Source of the DNA: Clostridia bacterium
GTDB taxonomy: Bacteria; Bacillota; Clostridia; Christensenellales; Borkfalkiaceae
Direction: 5' to 3'
Assembly: GCA_017626305.1 (NCBI GenBank)
Contig: JAGAIW010000143.1
Coordinates: 1-64,000 of the forward strand
DNA: 64,000 nt
Both the position numbers and the translations under genes were made by a program. Of this stretch, positions 22,005 through 30,099 are shown in pieces. The notes below the pieces were generated by a model, which saw only the letters and a list, made by a program, of their open reading frames with translations, made no database searches and was not told the origin of the DNA. Position 1 is the stretch's first letter. Each line of letters starts with the position of its first letter.

Positions 22005-22856
22005 TTAACAATCAGTAATCGTATTTTCTTTTTCTTGAAATTTGTATTTTAAAGGAGTGATACCTGTAATACTTTTAAAACGCTGAATAAAATTATTGTA
22101 ATCACTAAAACCAACGGCTTCTGCAATTTCTGTCACGTTTAAATTTGTAGTGCGAAGTAGTTTTTTTGCTAATTCAATCTTCTTCTCTAAAATGTATTGT
22201 TTTAAGCTAATTTGGTTGCTTTGCTTAAATAAGGAATATAATTGCTGTTTTCTAAGGAAAAACTTTTTGCAGAGATAATCCGCCGTTAAAGGTAGATGCA
22301 AATGATTTAAAATATATTCGCGAATTTTTTCCATTTTATCGAAATCGTCCCGACGAATCGCATCAGTTGCCCATATATGTAAAATGCTTGCTTGTAAAAT
22401 GTTGCAAGCCGCTTTTATTTGTGCTGTCGTTAAAACGGTTAAAGAGTCGTATGCTTTTAGAAGTTGGGTTTCCTCAATATTTTGTTCTTTCGCGTATGCT
22501 TTTATTTTCTCGACATCTTTTTCTTTGATATATTGTCCAAACAAAAAGAACCCCGCTATAATGTTGTCATAATAAATAGGGGATATTGTTTCGCATGCAT
22601 GCGCATGACAAAAGTAAGAATATGTTTTTTTTGTGTTTTGACATATAGAACAGGCTTGTTTATCGCATTCTAAACAACGATTTGTACGCAGGGGACTATT
22701 TCGAATGATAGCACAATAATCCGTAAAGGCGCCTGTGGGAGGATAAGCGGCTTTACATTCAAAATTCAAGTCAAACACACTTATCGGAGTTTTTATAAGT
22801 TCGTAAACATCTTTTAATTTGTTTGTCAATAATTTCTCATTAAAAATAAAATTCAT
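22005..22856 (-). CDS. AraC-family regulator with PocR-type sensor domain
   Basis: A 283-residue regulator. Residues about 10-165 form a PocR-like ligand domain with the Cys cluster C-L-E-C-D-K-Q-A-C-S-I-C and a later H-A-H-A-C. Residues 180-275 are two helix-turn-helix units (L-T-A-D-Y-L-C-K-K-F, N-V-T-E-I-A-E-A-V-G-F-S-D-Y-N-N-F-I-Q-R-F). It is divergent from the cupin-GH cluster and probably senses a sugar or its breakdown product. The promoter -10 lies only six bases before the ATG and there is no ribosome site, so the mRNA appears leaderless. Confidence 0.9.
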   Translation of the reverse strand: MNFIFNEKLLTNKLKDVYELIKTPISVFDLNFECKAAYPPTGAFTDYCAIIRNSPLRTNRCLECDKQACSICQNTKKTYSYFCHAHACETISPIYYDNIIAGFFLFGQYIKEKDVEKIKAYAKEQNIEETQLLKAYDSLTVLTTAQIKAACNILQASILHIWATDAIRRDDFDKMEKIREYILNHLHLPLTADYLCKKFFLRKQQLYSLFKQSNQISLKQYILEKKIELAKKLLRTTNLNVTEIAEAVGFSDYNNFIQRFKSITGITPLKYKFQEKENTITDC

Positions 22857-22862
22857 GCTGCA

Positions 22863-22891
22863 ATTATATAATATTTGGCTAATAATGTCAA
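22863..22891 (-). promoter_or_regulatory. Consensus promoter of the AraC gene, directly at its start codon
   Basis: Minus strand: TTGACA (22891-22886), 17 bases, TATAAT (22868-22863). Only six bases separate the -10 from the ATG at 22856, so transcription should start at or beside the A of ATG. Confidence 0.75.
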
Positions 22892-22904
22892 TGTTTTTCT
22901 TTCC

Positions 22905-22938
22905 ATTTGATACAAAAACAATGTTTTTTTTGTCAAAT
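22905..22938. promoter_or_regulatory. Inverted repeat, candidate AraC operator
   Basis: ATTTGATACAAAAAC and GTTTTTTTTGTCAAAT form an imperfect inverted repeat between the divergent AraC and cupin genes. On the plus side a TATAAT (22967-22972) with a poor -35 lies just downstream, as expected for an activated promoter. Confidence 0.45.
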
Positions 22939-23029
22939 ATATATATACATTATTTATCCTTTATTTTATAATTATATATATTGCATCACTATGTGCATAT
23001 TGATTCATGAAATGTAAGGAGATCGGTTA

Positions 23030-24208
23030 ATGAAAAACAAAGATTTTTTGATTGAAGGCGAAGGTGTTTTAAGATTAAAGCCTACTTGGGTGCCGAGAGC
23101 ATTTTGTAGACCTGGTAAGAGAATTAAATTGCATCCTGACGATTATTACGTATTGGGGTTAGAACGTGGCGGTATTGATGAGCGTTGGTTTGCATCCACA
23201 ACATGGGCGGAAAATGGTCCAAATACCCCAGAAGATGAAGGGCTTTCTTATGTTGTATCAAAAGACGGAAAAAATCAAGTTTTACTTCGTGACTTGATAG
23301 ATGATTTGAAGGATGAAGTCATTGGTGGACTTTGGGATAAGTATCACAAATGGCCTATGTTTTCCAAATTTTTCGATAATGCAGGTCCTTTGCCTCATCA
23401 TATTCATCACCGTGATAAACACGCAAAACGCGTCGGTGCGGAAGGTAAACCCGAAATGTATTTCTTCCCTGCACAAATGAATAATCATGGTGGGGAATTT
23501 CCGTTTACTTTCTTTGGGTTAAATCCTGAGTGTACGAAAGAGGAAATTAAGAAATGTTTGGAGAACTTCCATAAAGGGGATAACCATTTGTTGGATTATT
23601 CTCAAGCGTATAAAATTGAACTTGATACGGGTTGGGATGTACCGCCGGGCGTATTGCACGCACCTGCAAGTCTTTGTACGTACGAACCGCAATTTGCGTC
23701 TGATGTATATGCCATGTATCAATCGGTGCTTTACGGCGGACAATGCGTTTCGGAAGATTTGCTTTGGAAAAATTGTCCCGAAGAAGAAAAGGGGAATTTT
23801 GATTATTTGATGGACGTGATCGATTGGGATTTGAATATCGACCCTGATTTCAAGAAAAACCGTTTTATGCGCCCCGTCGTGCACCACGAAGACAAAGCGC
23901 ATAAGGAAGAATGGGTTTGCTATAAGAGCAAACTTGCTTGCGCTAAACGTTTGACGGTATATCCTGGGCAAAAGGTGACGATTAAAGATGGCGCGGCTTA
24001 TGGTATGATTATGTTACAAGGGCACGGCACGTTTGGTGGACATATCATTGAAACCCCTGCGCTTATCCGCTACGGTCAACTTACGTACGACGAATACTTC
24101 GTGAGTGAAAAGGCAGCTAAAAACGGTATTGTTATTGAAAATTTAAGCAAAAGTGACCCTATTGTTATGTTAAAACATTTTGCGGAAAATCCCGACTTGG
24201 ACTTTTGA
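23030..24208 (+). CDS. Cupin protein resembling class I mannose-6-phosphate isomerase
   Basis: A 392-residue protein. L-P-H-H-I-H-H-R-D-K-H-A at 121-132 and G-K-P-E-M-Y-F at 139-145 supply the His and Glu metal ligands of the type I PMI cupin; D-V-P-P-G-V-L-H-A-P near 205 gives a further His. The family isomerises phosphorylated or free sugars; the exact sugar is unknown. AAGGAG precedes ATG. It is the first gene of the cluster regulated by the divergent AraC protein and is followed after ten bases by a glycoside hydrolase-like gene. Confidence 0.75.
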   Translation: MKNKDFLIEGEGVLRLKPTWVPRAFCRPGKRIKLHPDDYYVLGLERGGIDERWFASTTWAENGPNTPEDEGLSYVVSKDGKNQVLLRDLIDDLKDEVIGGLWDKYHKWPMFSKFFDNAGPLPHHIHHRDKHAKRVGAEGKPEMYFFPAQMNNHGGEFPFTFFGLNPECTKEEIKKCLENFHKGDNHLLDYSQAYKIELDTGWDVPPGVLHAPASLCTYEPQFASDVYAMYQSVLYGGQCVSEDLLWKNCPEEEKGNFDYLMDVIDWDLNIDPDFKKNRFMRPVVHHEDKAHKEEWVCYKSKLACAKRLTVYPGQKVTIKDGAAYGMIMLQGHGTFGGHIIETPALIRYGQLTYDEYFVSEKAAKNGIVIENLSKSDPIVMLKHFAENPDLDF

Positions 24209-24218
24209 GGAATAGAAA

Positions 24219-26243
24219 ATGGGTGAGTGGTTCAAAGGCATCTATCGTCGTCAATTGACGGATATGCATATATCGGATAATGACGATAAATTTCTTTCGC
24301 AATTTAACGAAGAGGAATATTTTCATTGTTTACAAACAGCAAAAATTCAAAGCCCTATGATTTATTTGCAATCGCATACGGGACTTTGTAATTTTCCTAC
24401 GCAAACGGCGAGAACGCATAAGTTTTTTGTTAAGAAACCGAACGCGTTAAAGAATTTGATTGACAAATGCCAAAAGGCGGGAATGAAAGTCGTTGGATAT
24501 TATAGCTTAATATTCAACAATGTTGCACAAGAAATGCATCCCGAATGGGCAATGCGTTATGCAAACGGCGACTCGTGGCAAGACCGCGGTCAACGCTATG
24601 GGTTATGTTGTCCAAATAATCAAGAATATCGCACGTTTTTAGTGGAACAAATGAAAGAAATGGCAAAAGAATATCCTAATTTGGAAGGCATATTTTATGA
24701 CATGCCGTATTGGGAAATTCCTTGCCATTGTTCGGCGTGTCAAAACCGTTGGGAAAGAGAAATCGGTGGAAAAATGCCATCGGATACACCAGACTGGAAA
24801 AATCCTACGTGGTTGCGTTACGTGAAAGCAAGGCAAGATTGGATGGTAGATTTTGCGCGATATGTGCGTAGCATTTCTCAACAATTTATGCCTAACAGCA
24901 CAGTAGAATTCAACTTTGCTGCCGTCATTGGTTGTGATTGGCTTGCCGGCTCGACGGAAGGTATTAACATGCAAAGTGAATTTACCGGCGGCGATTTATA
25001 CGGCGATTTATACAGTCATTCTTTTGCGGCTAAATATTATTACGGCATAACGAAAAATCAACCGTTTGAATATATGAATTGCCGTTGCAATAAGAATTTA
25101 CGGGAACATACGATAACCAAACCGCAAGATATGTTGGAACAAGAAATTGCATTGACAAGCGCGCATCACGGTGCAACGTTAAATATTGACGCAATCAATC
25201 CAGACGGCAGTTTAGATTGCCGCGTATATGAAAAGTTGGGGAAAGCGTTTGAAAAACAAATGCATTACGAGCCGTATATGGATAAAGGTACGTTGTACGG
25301 CGAAGTTGCGGTTTATTTTGACAGTAAAACGCAATTTGACGGTGGTGAAGGTACATATAATAAGATTTGCGCAAATAATGCACATAAAACGTTAGTGGAA
25401 AACCATATTCCTACTTGCGTAATAGCAAACGATAATTTAAATGATTTACAACATTATCAAATGATTATCGCACCATGTTTACAAGATTTTGATAATGACG
25501 AAGTTTTAAAATTTGTCGATTACGTTAAAAACGGCGGTTGTTTATATTTATCGGGAAAATCTGACAGTCGGTTAATTAAGGCGTTTTTTGGTGGTGAAAT
25601 TAAAGAATACACCTATGGCGATAGCCCGTATGCGCACGTATATAAAGGATATGATGAAGTACAAGCGTATGTATCTCCTTGTGGCGAGTGGAAAGAAATA
25701 TTTGGGGAATTTAATGAAAAATATCCTTTGCCGATTACGTATAAATTGCCTAGTATAACCGATTTTAAAGGCGAAGTATTAGCTAAAATCGTATTACCTT
25801 ATTCCGATCCCGACGATAATACGCAATATGCATCTATTCACTCTAATCCGCCGTGGAAAGAAACGGATATGCCTGCTATTTTACAAACGAATTTCGGCAA
25901 AGGAAAAGTAATATGGTCGGCAGCATTTATCGAAAATGATACGAGAAAAAACTTTCAAGATATTTTTATCGGTATCGTTAAAAAGAATCTTTCTTCTTTG
26001 TTTGAGATACAAACGAGTAAATACGTAGAAAGCGTTATTTTTAAAGACGGAGAGAAGGATTATTACATTTCACTTGTAGATATTTGTGATGAGCCGACGG
26101 AAAGAAAGACGACGATTTCATTACAGGATGGTGATGAATTTGAAATTGTTGCTTTGCCCCAAGAGAATGTTGTTTATAAAGGAAATTCCTATACAATTGT
26201 TTGGGATAAATGGATTATGTTCCGTATAGTATTTTGCCGATAG
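24219..26243 (+). CDS. Cytoplasmic glycoside hydrolase-like protein (GHL6-type)
   Basis: A 674-residue protein without signal peptide. The first 330 residues look like a TIM barrel of the uncharacterised GHL6 group: G-M-K-V-V-G-Y-Y-S near 95, L-E-G-I-F-Y-D-M-P-Y-W with an acidic residue in barrel strand position, C-H-C-S-A-C likely zinc. About 370-560 resembles a beta-galactosidase trimerisation domain (Q-M-I-I-A-P-C-L, Y-V-K-N-G-G-C-L-Y-L-S-G). Substrate unknown, perhaps a uronate-containing or fucosyl oligosaccharide given the neighbours. The stop falls where further open sequence in other frames suggests recent rearrangement. Confidence 0.7.
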   Translation: MGEWFKGIYRRQLTDMHISDNDDKFLSQFNEEEYFHCLQTAKIQSPMIYLQSHTGLCNFPTQTARTHKFFVKKPNALKNLIDKCQKAGMKVVGYYSLIFNNVAQEMHPEWAMRYANGDSWQDRGQRYGLCCPNNQEYRTFLVEQMKEMAKEYPNLEGIFYDMPYWEIPCHCSACQNRWEREIGGKMPSDTPDWKNPTWLRYVKARQDWMVDFARYVRSISQQFMPNSTVEFNFAAVIGCDWLAGSTEGINMQSEFTGGDLYGDLYSHSFAAKYYYGITKNQPFEYMNCRCNKNLREHTITKPQDMLEQEIALTSAHHGATLNIDAINPDGSLDCRVYEKLGKAFEKQMHYEPYMDKGTLYGEVAVYFDSKTQFDGGEGTYNKICANNAHKTLVENHIPTCVIANDNLNDLQHYQMIIAPCLQDFDNDEVLKFVDYVKNGGCLYLSGKSDSRLIKAFFGGEIKEYTYGDSPYAHVYKGYDEVQAYVSPCGEWKEIFGEFNEKYPLPITYKLPSITDFKGEVLAKIVLPYSDPDDNTQYASIHSNPPWKETDMPAILQTNFGKGKVIWSAAFIENDTRKNFQDIFIGIVKKNLSSLFEIQTSKYVESVIFKDGEKDYYISLVDICDEPTERKTTISLQDGDEFEIVALPQENVVYKGNSYTIVWDKWIMFRIVFCR

Positions 26244-26286
26244 AGTTTAATGTCAATGAAGATATGCCTATTCATTGGCGAGAAGA

Positions 26287-26343
26287 ATGGATAGTGTAGA
26301 TTATCAAGGCGTGGAAGCGCTTGTGGAAGGGTATTGGAAATAA
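26287..26343 (+). pseudogene. Short coding remnant coupled to eda
   Basis: ATG-GAT-AGT at 26287 opens a frame of 18 codons (V-D-Y-Q-G-V-E-A-L-V-E-G-Y-W-K) whose TAA overlaps the eda ATG as TAATG. Such coupling is normal between the end of one real gene and the start of the next, so this may be the 3' end of a deleted gene. I cannot identify the parent protein. Confidence 0.35.
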
Positions 26344-26990
26344 TGCGTGAACAAATTATAAATACGATAGAAAAAGAAAAGATAATCGTAATCGTGCGCG
26401 GGGTGGAGAAAGAAAAACTTATTCCGCTTGCCGAAGCAATGTATGCAGGCGGTATTCGACTTTTAGAAGTCACGTATAGCGCAAACGGTAAGGTTTCCGA
26501 CGAAGAAACGGCGGAAAATATTCGTATCCTTTCCCAACAATTTGAAGGGAGAATGTATATCGGCGCAGGCACGGTTTTGACGGAAAAACAAGTGGAGTTG
26601 ACGGCGAAGGCAGGTGGTAAATTTATCATTTCACCCGATACCTGCCCCGAAGTAATTAGAAAAACACGGGAATTGGGGTTGGTTTCTATGCCGGGCGCGT
26701 TAACACCGAGCGAAATGCAAATTGCGCACAGAAACGGAGCGGATTTTATCAAAATTTTCCCGATAACTTCGCTGGGCGCAAGTTACGTAAAAGCGGTAAA
26801 AGCGCCTTTGTCCCATTTGAAGATGCTTGCGGTCGGCGGTGTGGATGAAAACAATATTGCGGAATACTTGAAAGCGGGTATTAACGGCTTTGGTTTAGGC
26901 TCGAATATTATCGATAAAAAGAAAATTGCGGAAAACGATTGGTTGGGCATAACCAAATTGGCGAAAAAATACGTTTCGCTTGTGAAATAA
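26343..26990 (+). CDS. eda: 2-keto-3-deoxy-6-phosphogluconate / 4-hydroxy-2-oxoglutarate aldolase
   Basis: A 215-residue class I aldolase that cleaves KDPG to pyruvate and glyceraldehyde 3-phosphate, the last step of uronate breakdown. I start at ATG 26343; a TTG three codons earlier is too close to the GGAAGG site. Visible motifs: I-V-R-G near the start, R-L-L-E-V-T-Y, I-G-A-G-T-V-L-T, and D-F-I-K-I-F-P with the Schiff-base Lys, then A-V-G-G-V. Overlaps a short remnant frame by one base and is followed after 12 bases by truncated kdgK, so the pathway unit is broken. Confidence 0.93.
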   Translation: MREQIINTIEKEKIIVIVRGVEKEKLIPLAEAMYAGGIRLLEVTYSANGKVSDEETAENIRILSQQFEGRMYIGAGTVLTEKQVELTAKAGGKFIISPDTCPEVIRKTRELGLVSMPGALTPSEMQIAHRNGADFIKIFPITSLGASYVKAVKAPLSHLKMLAVGGVDENNIAEYLKAGINGFGLGSNIIDKKKIAENDWLGITKLAKKYVSLVK

Positions 26991-27002
26991 GGAGTAAAAA
27001 CA

Positions 27003-27131
27003 ATGAAGAAAGTAGTAACGTTTGGCGAATTGATGTTGAGATTGTCCCCCGAAGGCTATTTACGCTTTTTGCAAAGCGAGAAGTACGTGGCAAGCTTTGG
27101 CGGCGACGGTAGCGGTCGAGTGCAGAGATAA
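27003..27131 (+). pseudogene. kdgK: Truncated 2-keto-3-deoxygluconate kinase
   Basis: A 42-codon remnant starting at ATG 27003 behind GGAG. M-K-K-V-V-T-F-G-E-L-M-L-R-L-S-P-E-G-Y and K-Y-V-A-S-F-G-G are the N-terminus of a PfkB sugar kinase; intact proteins continue with a G-G-x-x-x-N-V-A motif and some 300 residues. Here the homology stops at F-G-G and unrelated sequence D-G-S-G-R-V-Q-R leads to TAA. The N-terminal part is uncorrupted, so the deletion looks recent. KDG phosphorylation must come from elsewhere or be lost. Confidence 0.8.
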
Positions 27132-27201
27132 GTACGAATGTAGAATATAAAATTTTTATAGCTTAATTTATAATACATTTACAATAAAATAATCACAACA
27201 T

Positions 27202-27228
27202 AAAAACGCCTAATTTTAGGCGTTTTTG
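27202..27228. terminator. Bidirectional terminator
   Basis: AAAAACGCC (27202-27210) pairs with GGCGTTTTT (27219-27227) around TAATTTTA; separates the broken kdgK from ygjV. Confidence 0.8.
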
Positions 27229-27267
27229 TGTTGTAATGGCTACTACAAAAATAACCCCGAAAATAGA

Positions 27268-27297
27268 TTGCAAAAGACAAACGGTTTGTGATATAAT
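27268..27297 (+). promoter_or_regulatory. Promoter for the ygjV-type gene
   Basis: TTGCAA (27268-27273), 18 bases, TATAAT (27292-27297). Confidence 0.6.
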
Positions 27298-27330
27298 ATA
27301 CAGGATAATACAATATTCGAGTAAGGAAAA

Positions 27331-27876
27331 ATGACACCGTTTGAAATCATTACGCAAATAATCGGCATTTTTGCAATGGCGTTTAATATTTGGTCGTATC
27401 AGCAAAAACAACAAAAACATATTATCGCTTTGCAGCTTGTCGGTACGACCCTTTTTAGCTTGCATTATTTTATGCTCGGCGCATACATGGGTGGGTTATT
27501 AAATGCCGTCGGCATTGTTAGAGCTCTCGTTTTTCTATACAAAGACCAGCTGAAATCCGACCACGTTTTATGGCTGATGGGGTTTATTTGCGTGTATTGT
27601 GTATCCTACGTTTTGACGTTTACCGCGCTTGGCAAAGAGTGGAACGCCTTAAACGGGATAATCGAGCTTTTACCCGTAATCGGCAGTACCGCCATCACGC
27701 TTGCGTATCGCAGTAAAAACGCAAAAAGCACACGGCTTTTGGGGTTGATTGTTTCTCCGTCGTGGTTAATTTATAATATCGTTTTCCTGTCTATCGGCGC
27801 GATTTGCTGTGAGATATTGAGCATCATTTCCATCGTCGTCGGGTTTTTCCGCTTAGATAAAAATGCAAAGGAATAA
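27331..27876 (+). CDS. YgjV-family integral membrane protein
   Basis: A 181-residue membrane protein with about five to six hydrophobic helices (I-I-T-Q-I-I-G-I-F-A-M-A-F, then W-S-Y-Q-Q-K-Q-Q-K as the first loop). The early W-S-Y-Q, the L-L-N-A-V-G-I-V-R segment and overall pattern match the YgjV/inner-membrane family, whose function is unknown. A spaced AAGGAAAA site precedes the ATG. The next gene starts five bases after the stop, so they form a two-gene unit, with no obvious functional link. Confidence 0.75.
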   Translation: MTPFEIITQIIGIFAMAFNIWSYQQKQQKHIIALQLVGTTLFSLHYFMLGAYMGGLLNAVGIVRALVFLYKDQLKSDHVLWLMGFICVYCVSYVLTFTALGKEWNALNGIIELLPVIGSTAITLAYRSKNAKSTRLLGLIVSPSWLIYNIVFLSIGAICCEILSIISIVVGFFRLDKNAKE

Positions 27877-27880
27877 AAAC

Positions 27881-28804
27881 ATGATAGAAGAAATTAAAGC
27901 GCACGGCTATACCGCTCAAATCAACGTTAACCGCGGAGCAAACTGCATTGCGCTGCGCAACGAACGCTACGGCGCGCGCATTTTACGCGAGCCCGATTAC
28001 ACCGCGTTTGACAATCCGTATTTATACGGAATGCCTATTTTATATCCCAACAACCGCATTTTAAGCGGACGGTTTTGCTTTGAAAATCGGGAGTACGTAT
28101 TCCCCGTCAACGAACCGAGCACGAATTGTCACATTCACGGTTTTTTGCACGAAACGCCGTTTACGGTGCTTACAAAAACGGACGATAGTATTCTTTGTGA
28201 ATACCGCGCGACTAAGCAAAACCCGTATACGACTTTTCCGCATGCGTTTTCGGTGCGGATTTTTTACCAAATCGATAAAAACGGGCTTGTTTGCGATACG
28301 CAAATCGAGAACATGAGCGAGCAAAACATGCCCAACCTTTTGGGTTTTCATACCACGTTTAACACACCCTTTTTGCTGGACGGAAACAAAGCCGACGTGC
28401 GTGTTTTGACACAAGTCAAGGACGAAGTGGAACGCAACATGCAGGTGTATTTACCGACGGGGAACGTTCTTCCCGACGACGAAATCACGCAAAAGCTTTG
28501 CAAGGGGGAGTTTTCGCCCTTTGAAAAAGCGATATCCCGTCAATACTTCCGACAAGGGACGGGAAAAGTGGAAATAACCGACGTCAAGAAAAAGCTGTCC
28601 GTAGTCTATGAAATGGACGAAAAATTTGCCTTTCGTTTGCTGTACAACGGGAAAGCGGACGAATATATTTGTATTGAACCGCAAACCTGCATGGCGAACG
28701 CGCCCAACGCGCCGTTTGACAGAGCGTTTACGGGCTTTGATTACATTCCGCCGAAGGAGAAAAAGACCTACCGTACACGAATATATATCCGAGAAGACAA
28801 ATGA
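27881..28804 (+). CDS. Aldose 1-epimerase-like protein
   Basis: A 307-residue galactose-mutarotase-fold protein, started at ATG 27881 with AAAGGA nine bases before; the earlier ATG at 27863 overlaps ygjV. Motifs: N-C-H-I-H-G-F-L with the His expected to act as acid, L-L-G-F-H-T-T-F-N, and C-I-E-P-Q-T near the C-terminus supplying the Glu. The family interconverts alpha and beta anomers of sugars. It differs from the true galM at 32040 and may act on another sugar. A terminator follows. Confidence 0.8.
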   Translation: MIEEIKAHGYTAQINVNRGANCIALRNERYGARILREPDYTAFDNPYLYGMPILYPNNRILSGRFCFENREYVFPVNEPSTNCHIHGFLHETPFTVLTKTDDSILCEYRATKQNPYTTFPHAFSVRIFYQIDKNGLVCDTQIENMSEQNMPNLLGFHTTFNTPFLLDGNKADVRVLTQVKDEVERNMQVYLPTGNVLPDDEITQKLCKGEFSPFEKAISRQYFRQGTGKVEITDVKKKLSVVYEMDEKFAFRLLYNGKADEYICIEPQTCMANAPNAPFDRAFTGFDYIPPKEKKTYRTRIYIREDK

Positions 28805-28833
28805 GAAAAGCACCCCCGTGGGGGTGCTTTTCG
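28805..28833. terminator. Bidirectional terminator
   Basis: AAAAGCACCCCC and GGGGGTGCTTTT pair around GT; serves the epimerase gene and the opposing HTH gene. Confidence 0.85.
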
Positions 28834-28848
28834 TCTTAAAAAGGAGTA

Positions 28849-29289
28849 TTATGAAATTCTACCAAGCAAATAATCTACGCGTACGTCTAAATAATCGGCG
28901 AGCCTATCTATATTTTCAACGGTTGGCAGTCGATTATTCAGCAACCAAAAATACATAGACGCTTGGGAAATGTTTAAATCTTTAATTACCCGATATTGCG
29001 TTATGTTTGTTTCTTGCAAGATATGGCGTAACGTTGTTCCGAAAGGCTTAATGGGGTAAAATTTTTGAACGTCACAGTAATCAATTTTGCCAAGCAGTAC
29101 GTCAGCCGATACGTTGAAAAATTCAATCAGTTTGACGAATACGTTATAAGACGGCAAACGTTCCGCGCGTAAATATCTCGTGATATTTGTGCGGTCGGTA
29201 TCTAACAATTTGGCTAATGCAGGAGCATTTAACTCATGCTCCATCATCAACGCCGAAAGGTTTTCGGCAAATTTCGACAAAATAACCAT
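28849..29289 (-). CDS. Double helix-turn-helix regulator
   Basis: A 146-residue minus-strand protein with two Cro/C1-type units: L-N-A-P-A-L-A-K-L-L-D-T-D-R-T-N-I-T-R-Y-L in the first half and Y-R-V-I-K-D-L-N-I-S-Q-A-S-M-Y-F-W-L in the second, each followed by an N-I-D-R-L-A-D-Y or V-F-V-K-L-I-E-F-F helix ending in D-V-L-L-G / D-Y-L-L-G. The tandem layout suggests one protein containing both halves of a dimer. AGGAG lies eleven bases before ATG. Target genes unknown. It ends just before the shared terminator. Confidence 0.8.
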   Translation of the reverse strand: MVILSKFAENLSALMMEHELNAPALAKLLDTDRTNITRYLRAERLPSYNVFVKLIEFFNVSADVLLGKIDYCDVQKFYPIKPFGTTLRHILQETNITQYRVIKDLNISQASMYFWLLNNRLPTVENIDRLADYLDVRVDYLLGRIS

Positions 29290-29426
29290 AACAAAGACAT
29301 TCTCCTACAAAATATTATCCTTCGTTCGAGCATCAAAAAGTTGCAAGATGGCGCGACGAGTGTTATAATATATATGCAAGTAAATCAGCGCGCGATTTGT
29401 TGTAAATAAAAATAAGGAGAAAGACA

Positions 29427-29591
29427 ATGGAAAAACAACAAGAAAAAATTTCCGTTAAGGACGTAACGGAAGAAATCACGTTGCTTATCAAAGATGAGAT
29501 GGTTGCTACGTATATGGAAGAAGAAAACGCTCTGCAAATACATTTTTCCAACGGGCAAAGTTTTCGTGTTACCGTCGAAGAAATGGAATAA
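29427..29591 (+). CDS. Small acidic hypothetical protein (54 residues)
   Basis: From ATG 29427, behind AAGGAG, the frame reads M-E-K-Q-Q-E-K-I-S-V-K-D-V-T-E-E-I-T-L-L-I-K-D-E-M and later L-Q-I-H-F-S-N-G-Q-S-F-R-V-T-V-E-E-M-E. It is shorter than most detection cutoffs. The pattern of a helix followed by two strands is coding-like, and similar short proteins occur in Clostridia, but I know no function. It is divergent from the HTH gene and followed by a hairpin. Confidence 0.65.
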   Translation: MEKQQEKISVKDVTEEITLLIKDEMVATYMEEENALQIHFSNGQSFRVTVEEME

Positions 29592-29602
29592 GCGTATAAA
29601 AA

Positions 29603-29693
29603 ACACCGTTCATACAAAGGAACGGTGTATATAAGAATAGTATAACGAAAAGAGAAGGGCTGATTTTATCATATATTGTCAGTCTTTCTTTTT
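29603..29693 (+). terminator. Two successive hairpins after the 54-residue gene
   Basis: ACACCGTT/AACGGTGT (29603-29628) lacks a good T run; a second stem AAGGGCTGA/TCAGTCTTT ends near 29687 and is followed by CTTTTTC. The second is the more likely terminator. Confidence 0.55.
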
Positions 29694-29715
29694 CTTTGTC
29701 GAAAGAGAGTGGAAA

Positions 29716-29753
29716 AAACCGCCCCGAAAGGCGACAGACTTTCGGGGCGGTTT
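29716..29753. terminator. Strong bidirectional terminator
   Basis: AAACCGCCCCGAAAG pairs with CTTTCGGGGCGGTTT (15 base pairs) around GCGACAGA; ends the minus-strand galM-PII unit. Confidence 0.88.
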
Positions 29754-29768
29754 GTTTGTATCATTTGA

Positions 29769-30098
29769 TTATTTTTCTTCTACGGGGGTCAAGCCGACTG
29801 CGCCGTCGACGGGCATGGAAAAGGCGATACCTTGTCCTGCCGTTTGCAAGCCGACGTCTTTATACAACGCATGCAATACGTCGTCCTTGATTTTTGCGGG
29901 TACGACGATCATGACGATTTCCTTTTCGGGCTGAACGGTAATGCCGAAAATCTTTTCGGCGTCCAAGCTTGCCGTACCGCGAGCGTTGATAATCGTACCG
30001 CCGCGCGCGCCCACCGTTTTTGCGGCGTCCATAACGGCTTCGCCGTAACCGCTGTTGACGATACAAAAGATAACTTCATATTCATATGCCTGTTTCAT
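29769..30098 (-). CDS. PII-like signalling protein, second copy
   Basis: A 109-residue protein, started at ATG 30098 with AAGGAG upstream. It has the ferredoxin-like PII fold: Y-E-V-I-F-C-I-V-N-S-G-Y-G-E-A-V-M, then G-A-R-G-G-T-I-I-N-A-R-G-T, E-K-E-I-V-M-I-V-V-P, and C-terminal G-Q-G-I-A-F-S-M-P-V-D. PII proteins bind nucleotides and small effectors and gate transporters or enzymes. The T-loop lacks the modifiable Tyr of GlnB. Its start is next to the stop of the first PII-like gene. It probably regulates the DUF1538 protein upstream. Confidence 0.8.
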   Translation of the reverse strand: MKQAYEYEVIFCIVNSGYGEAVMDAAKTVGARGGTIINARGTASLDAEKIFGITVQPEKEIVMIVVPAKIKDDVLHALYKDVGLQTAGQGIAFSMPVDGAVGLTPVEEK

Positions 30099-30099
30099 A

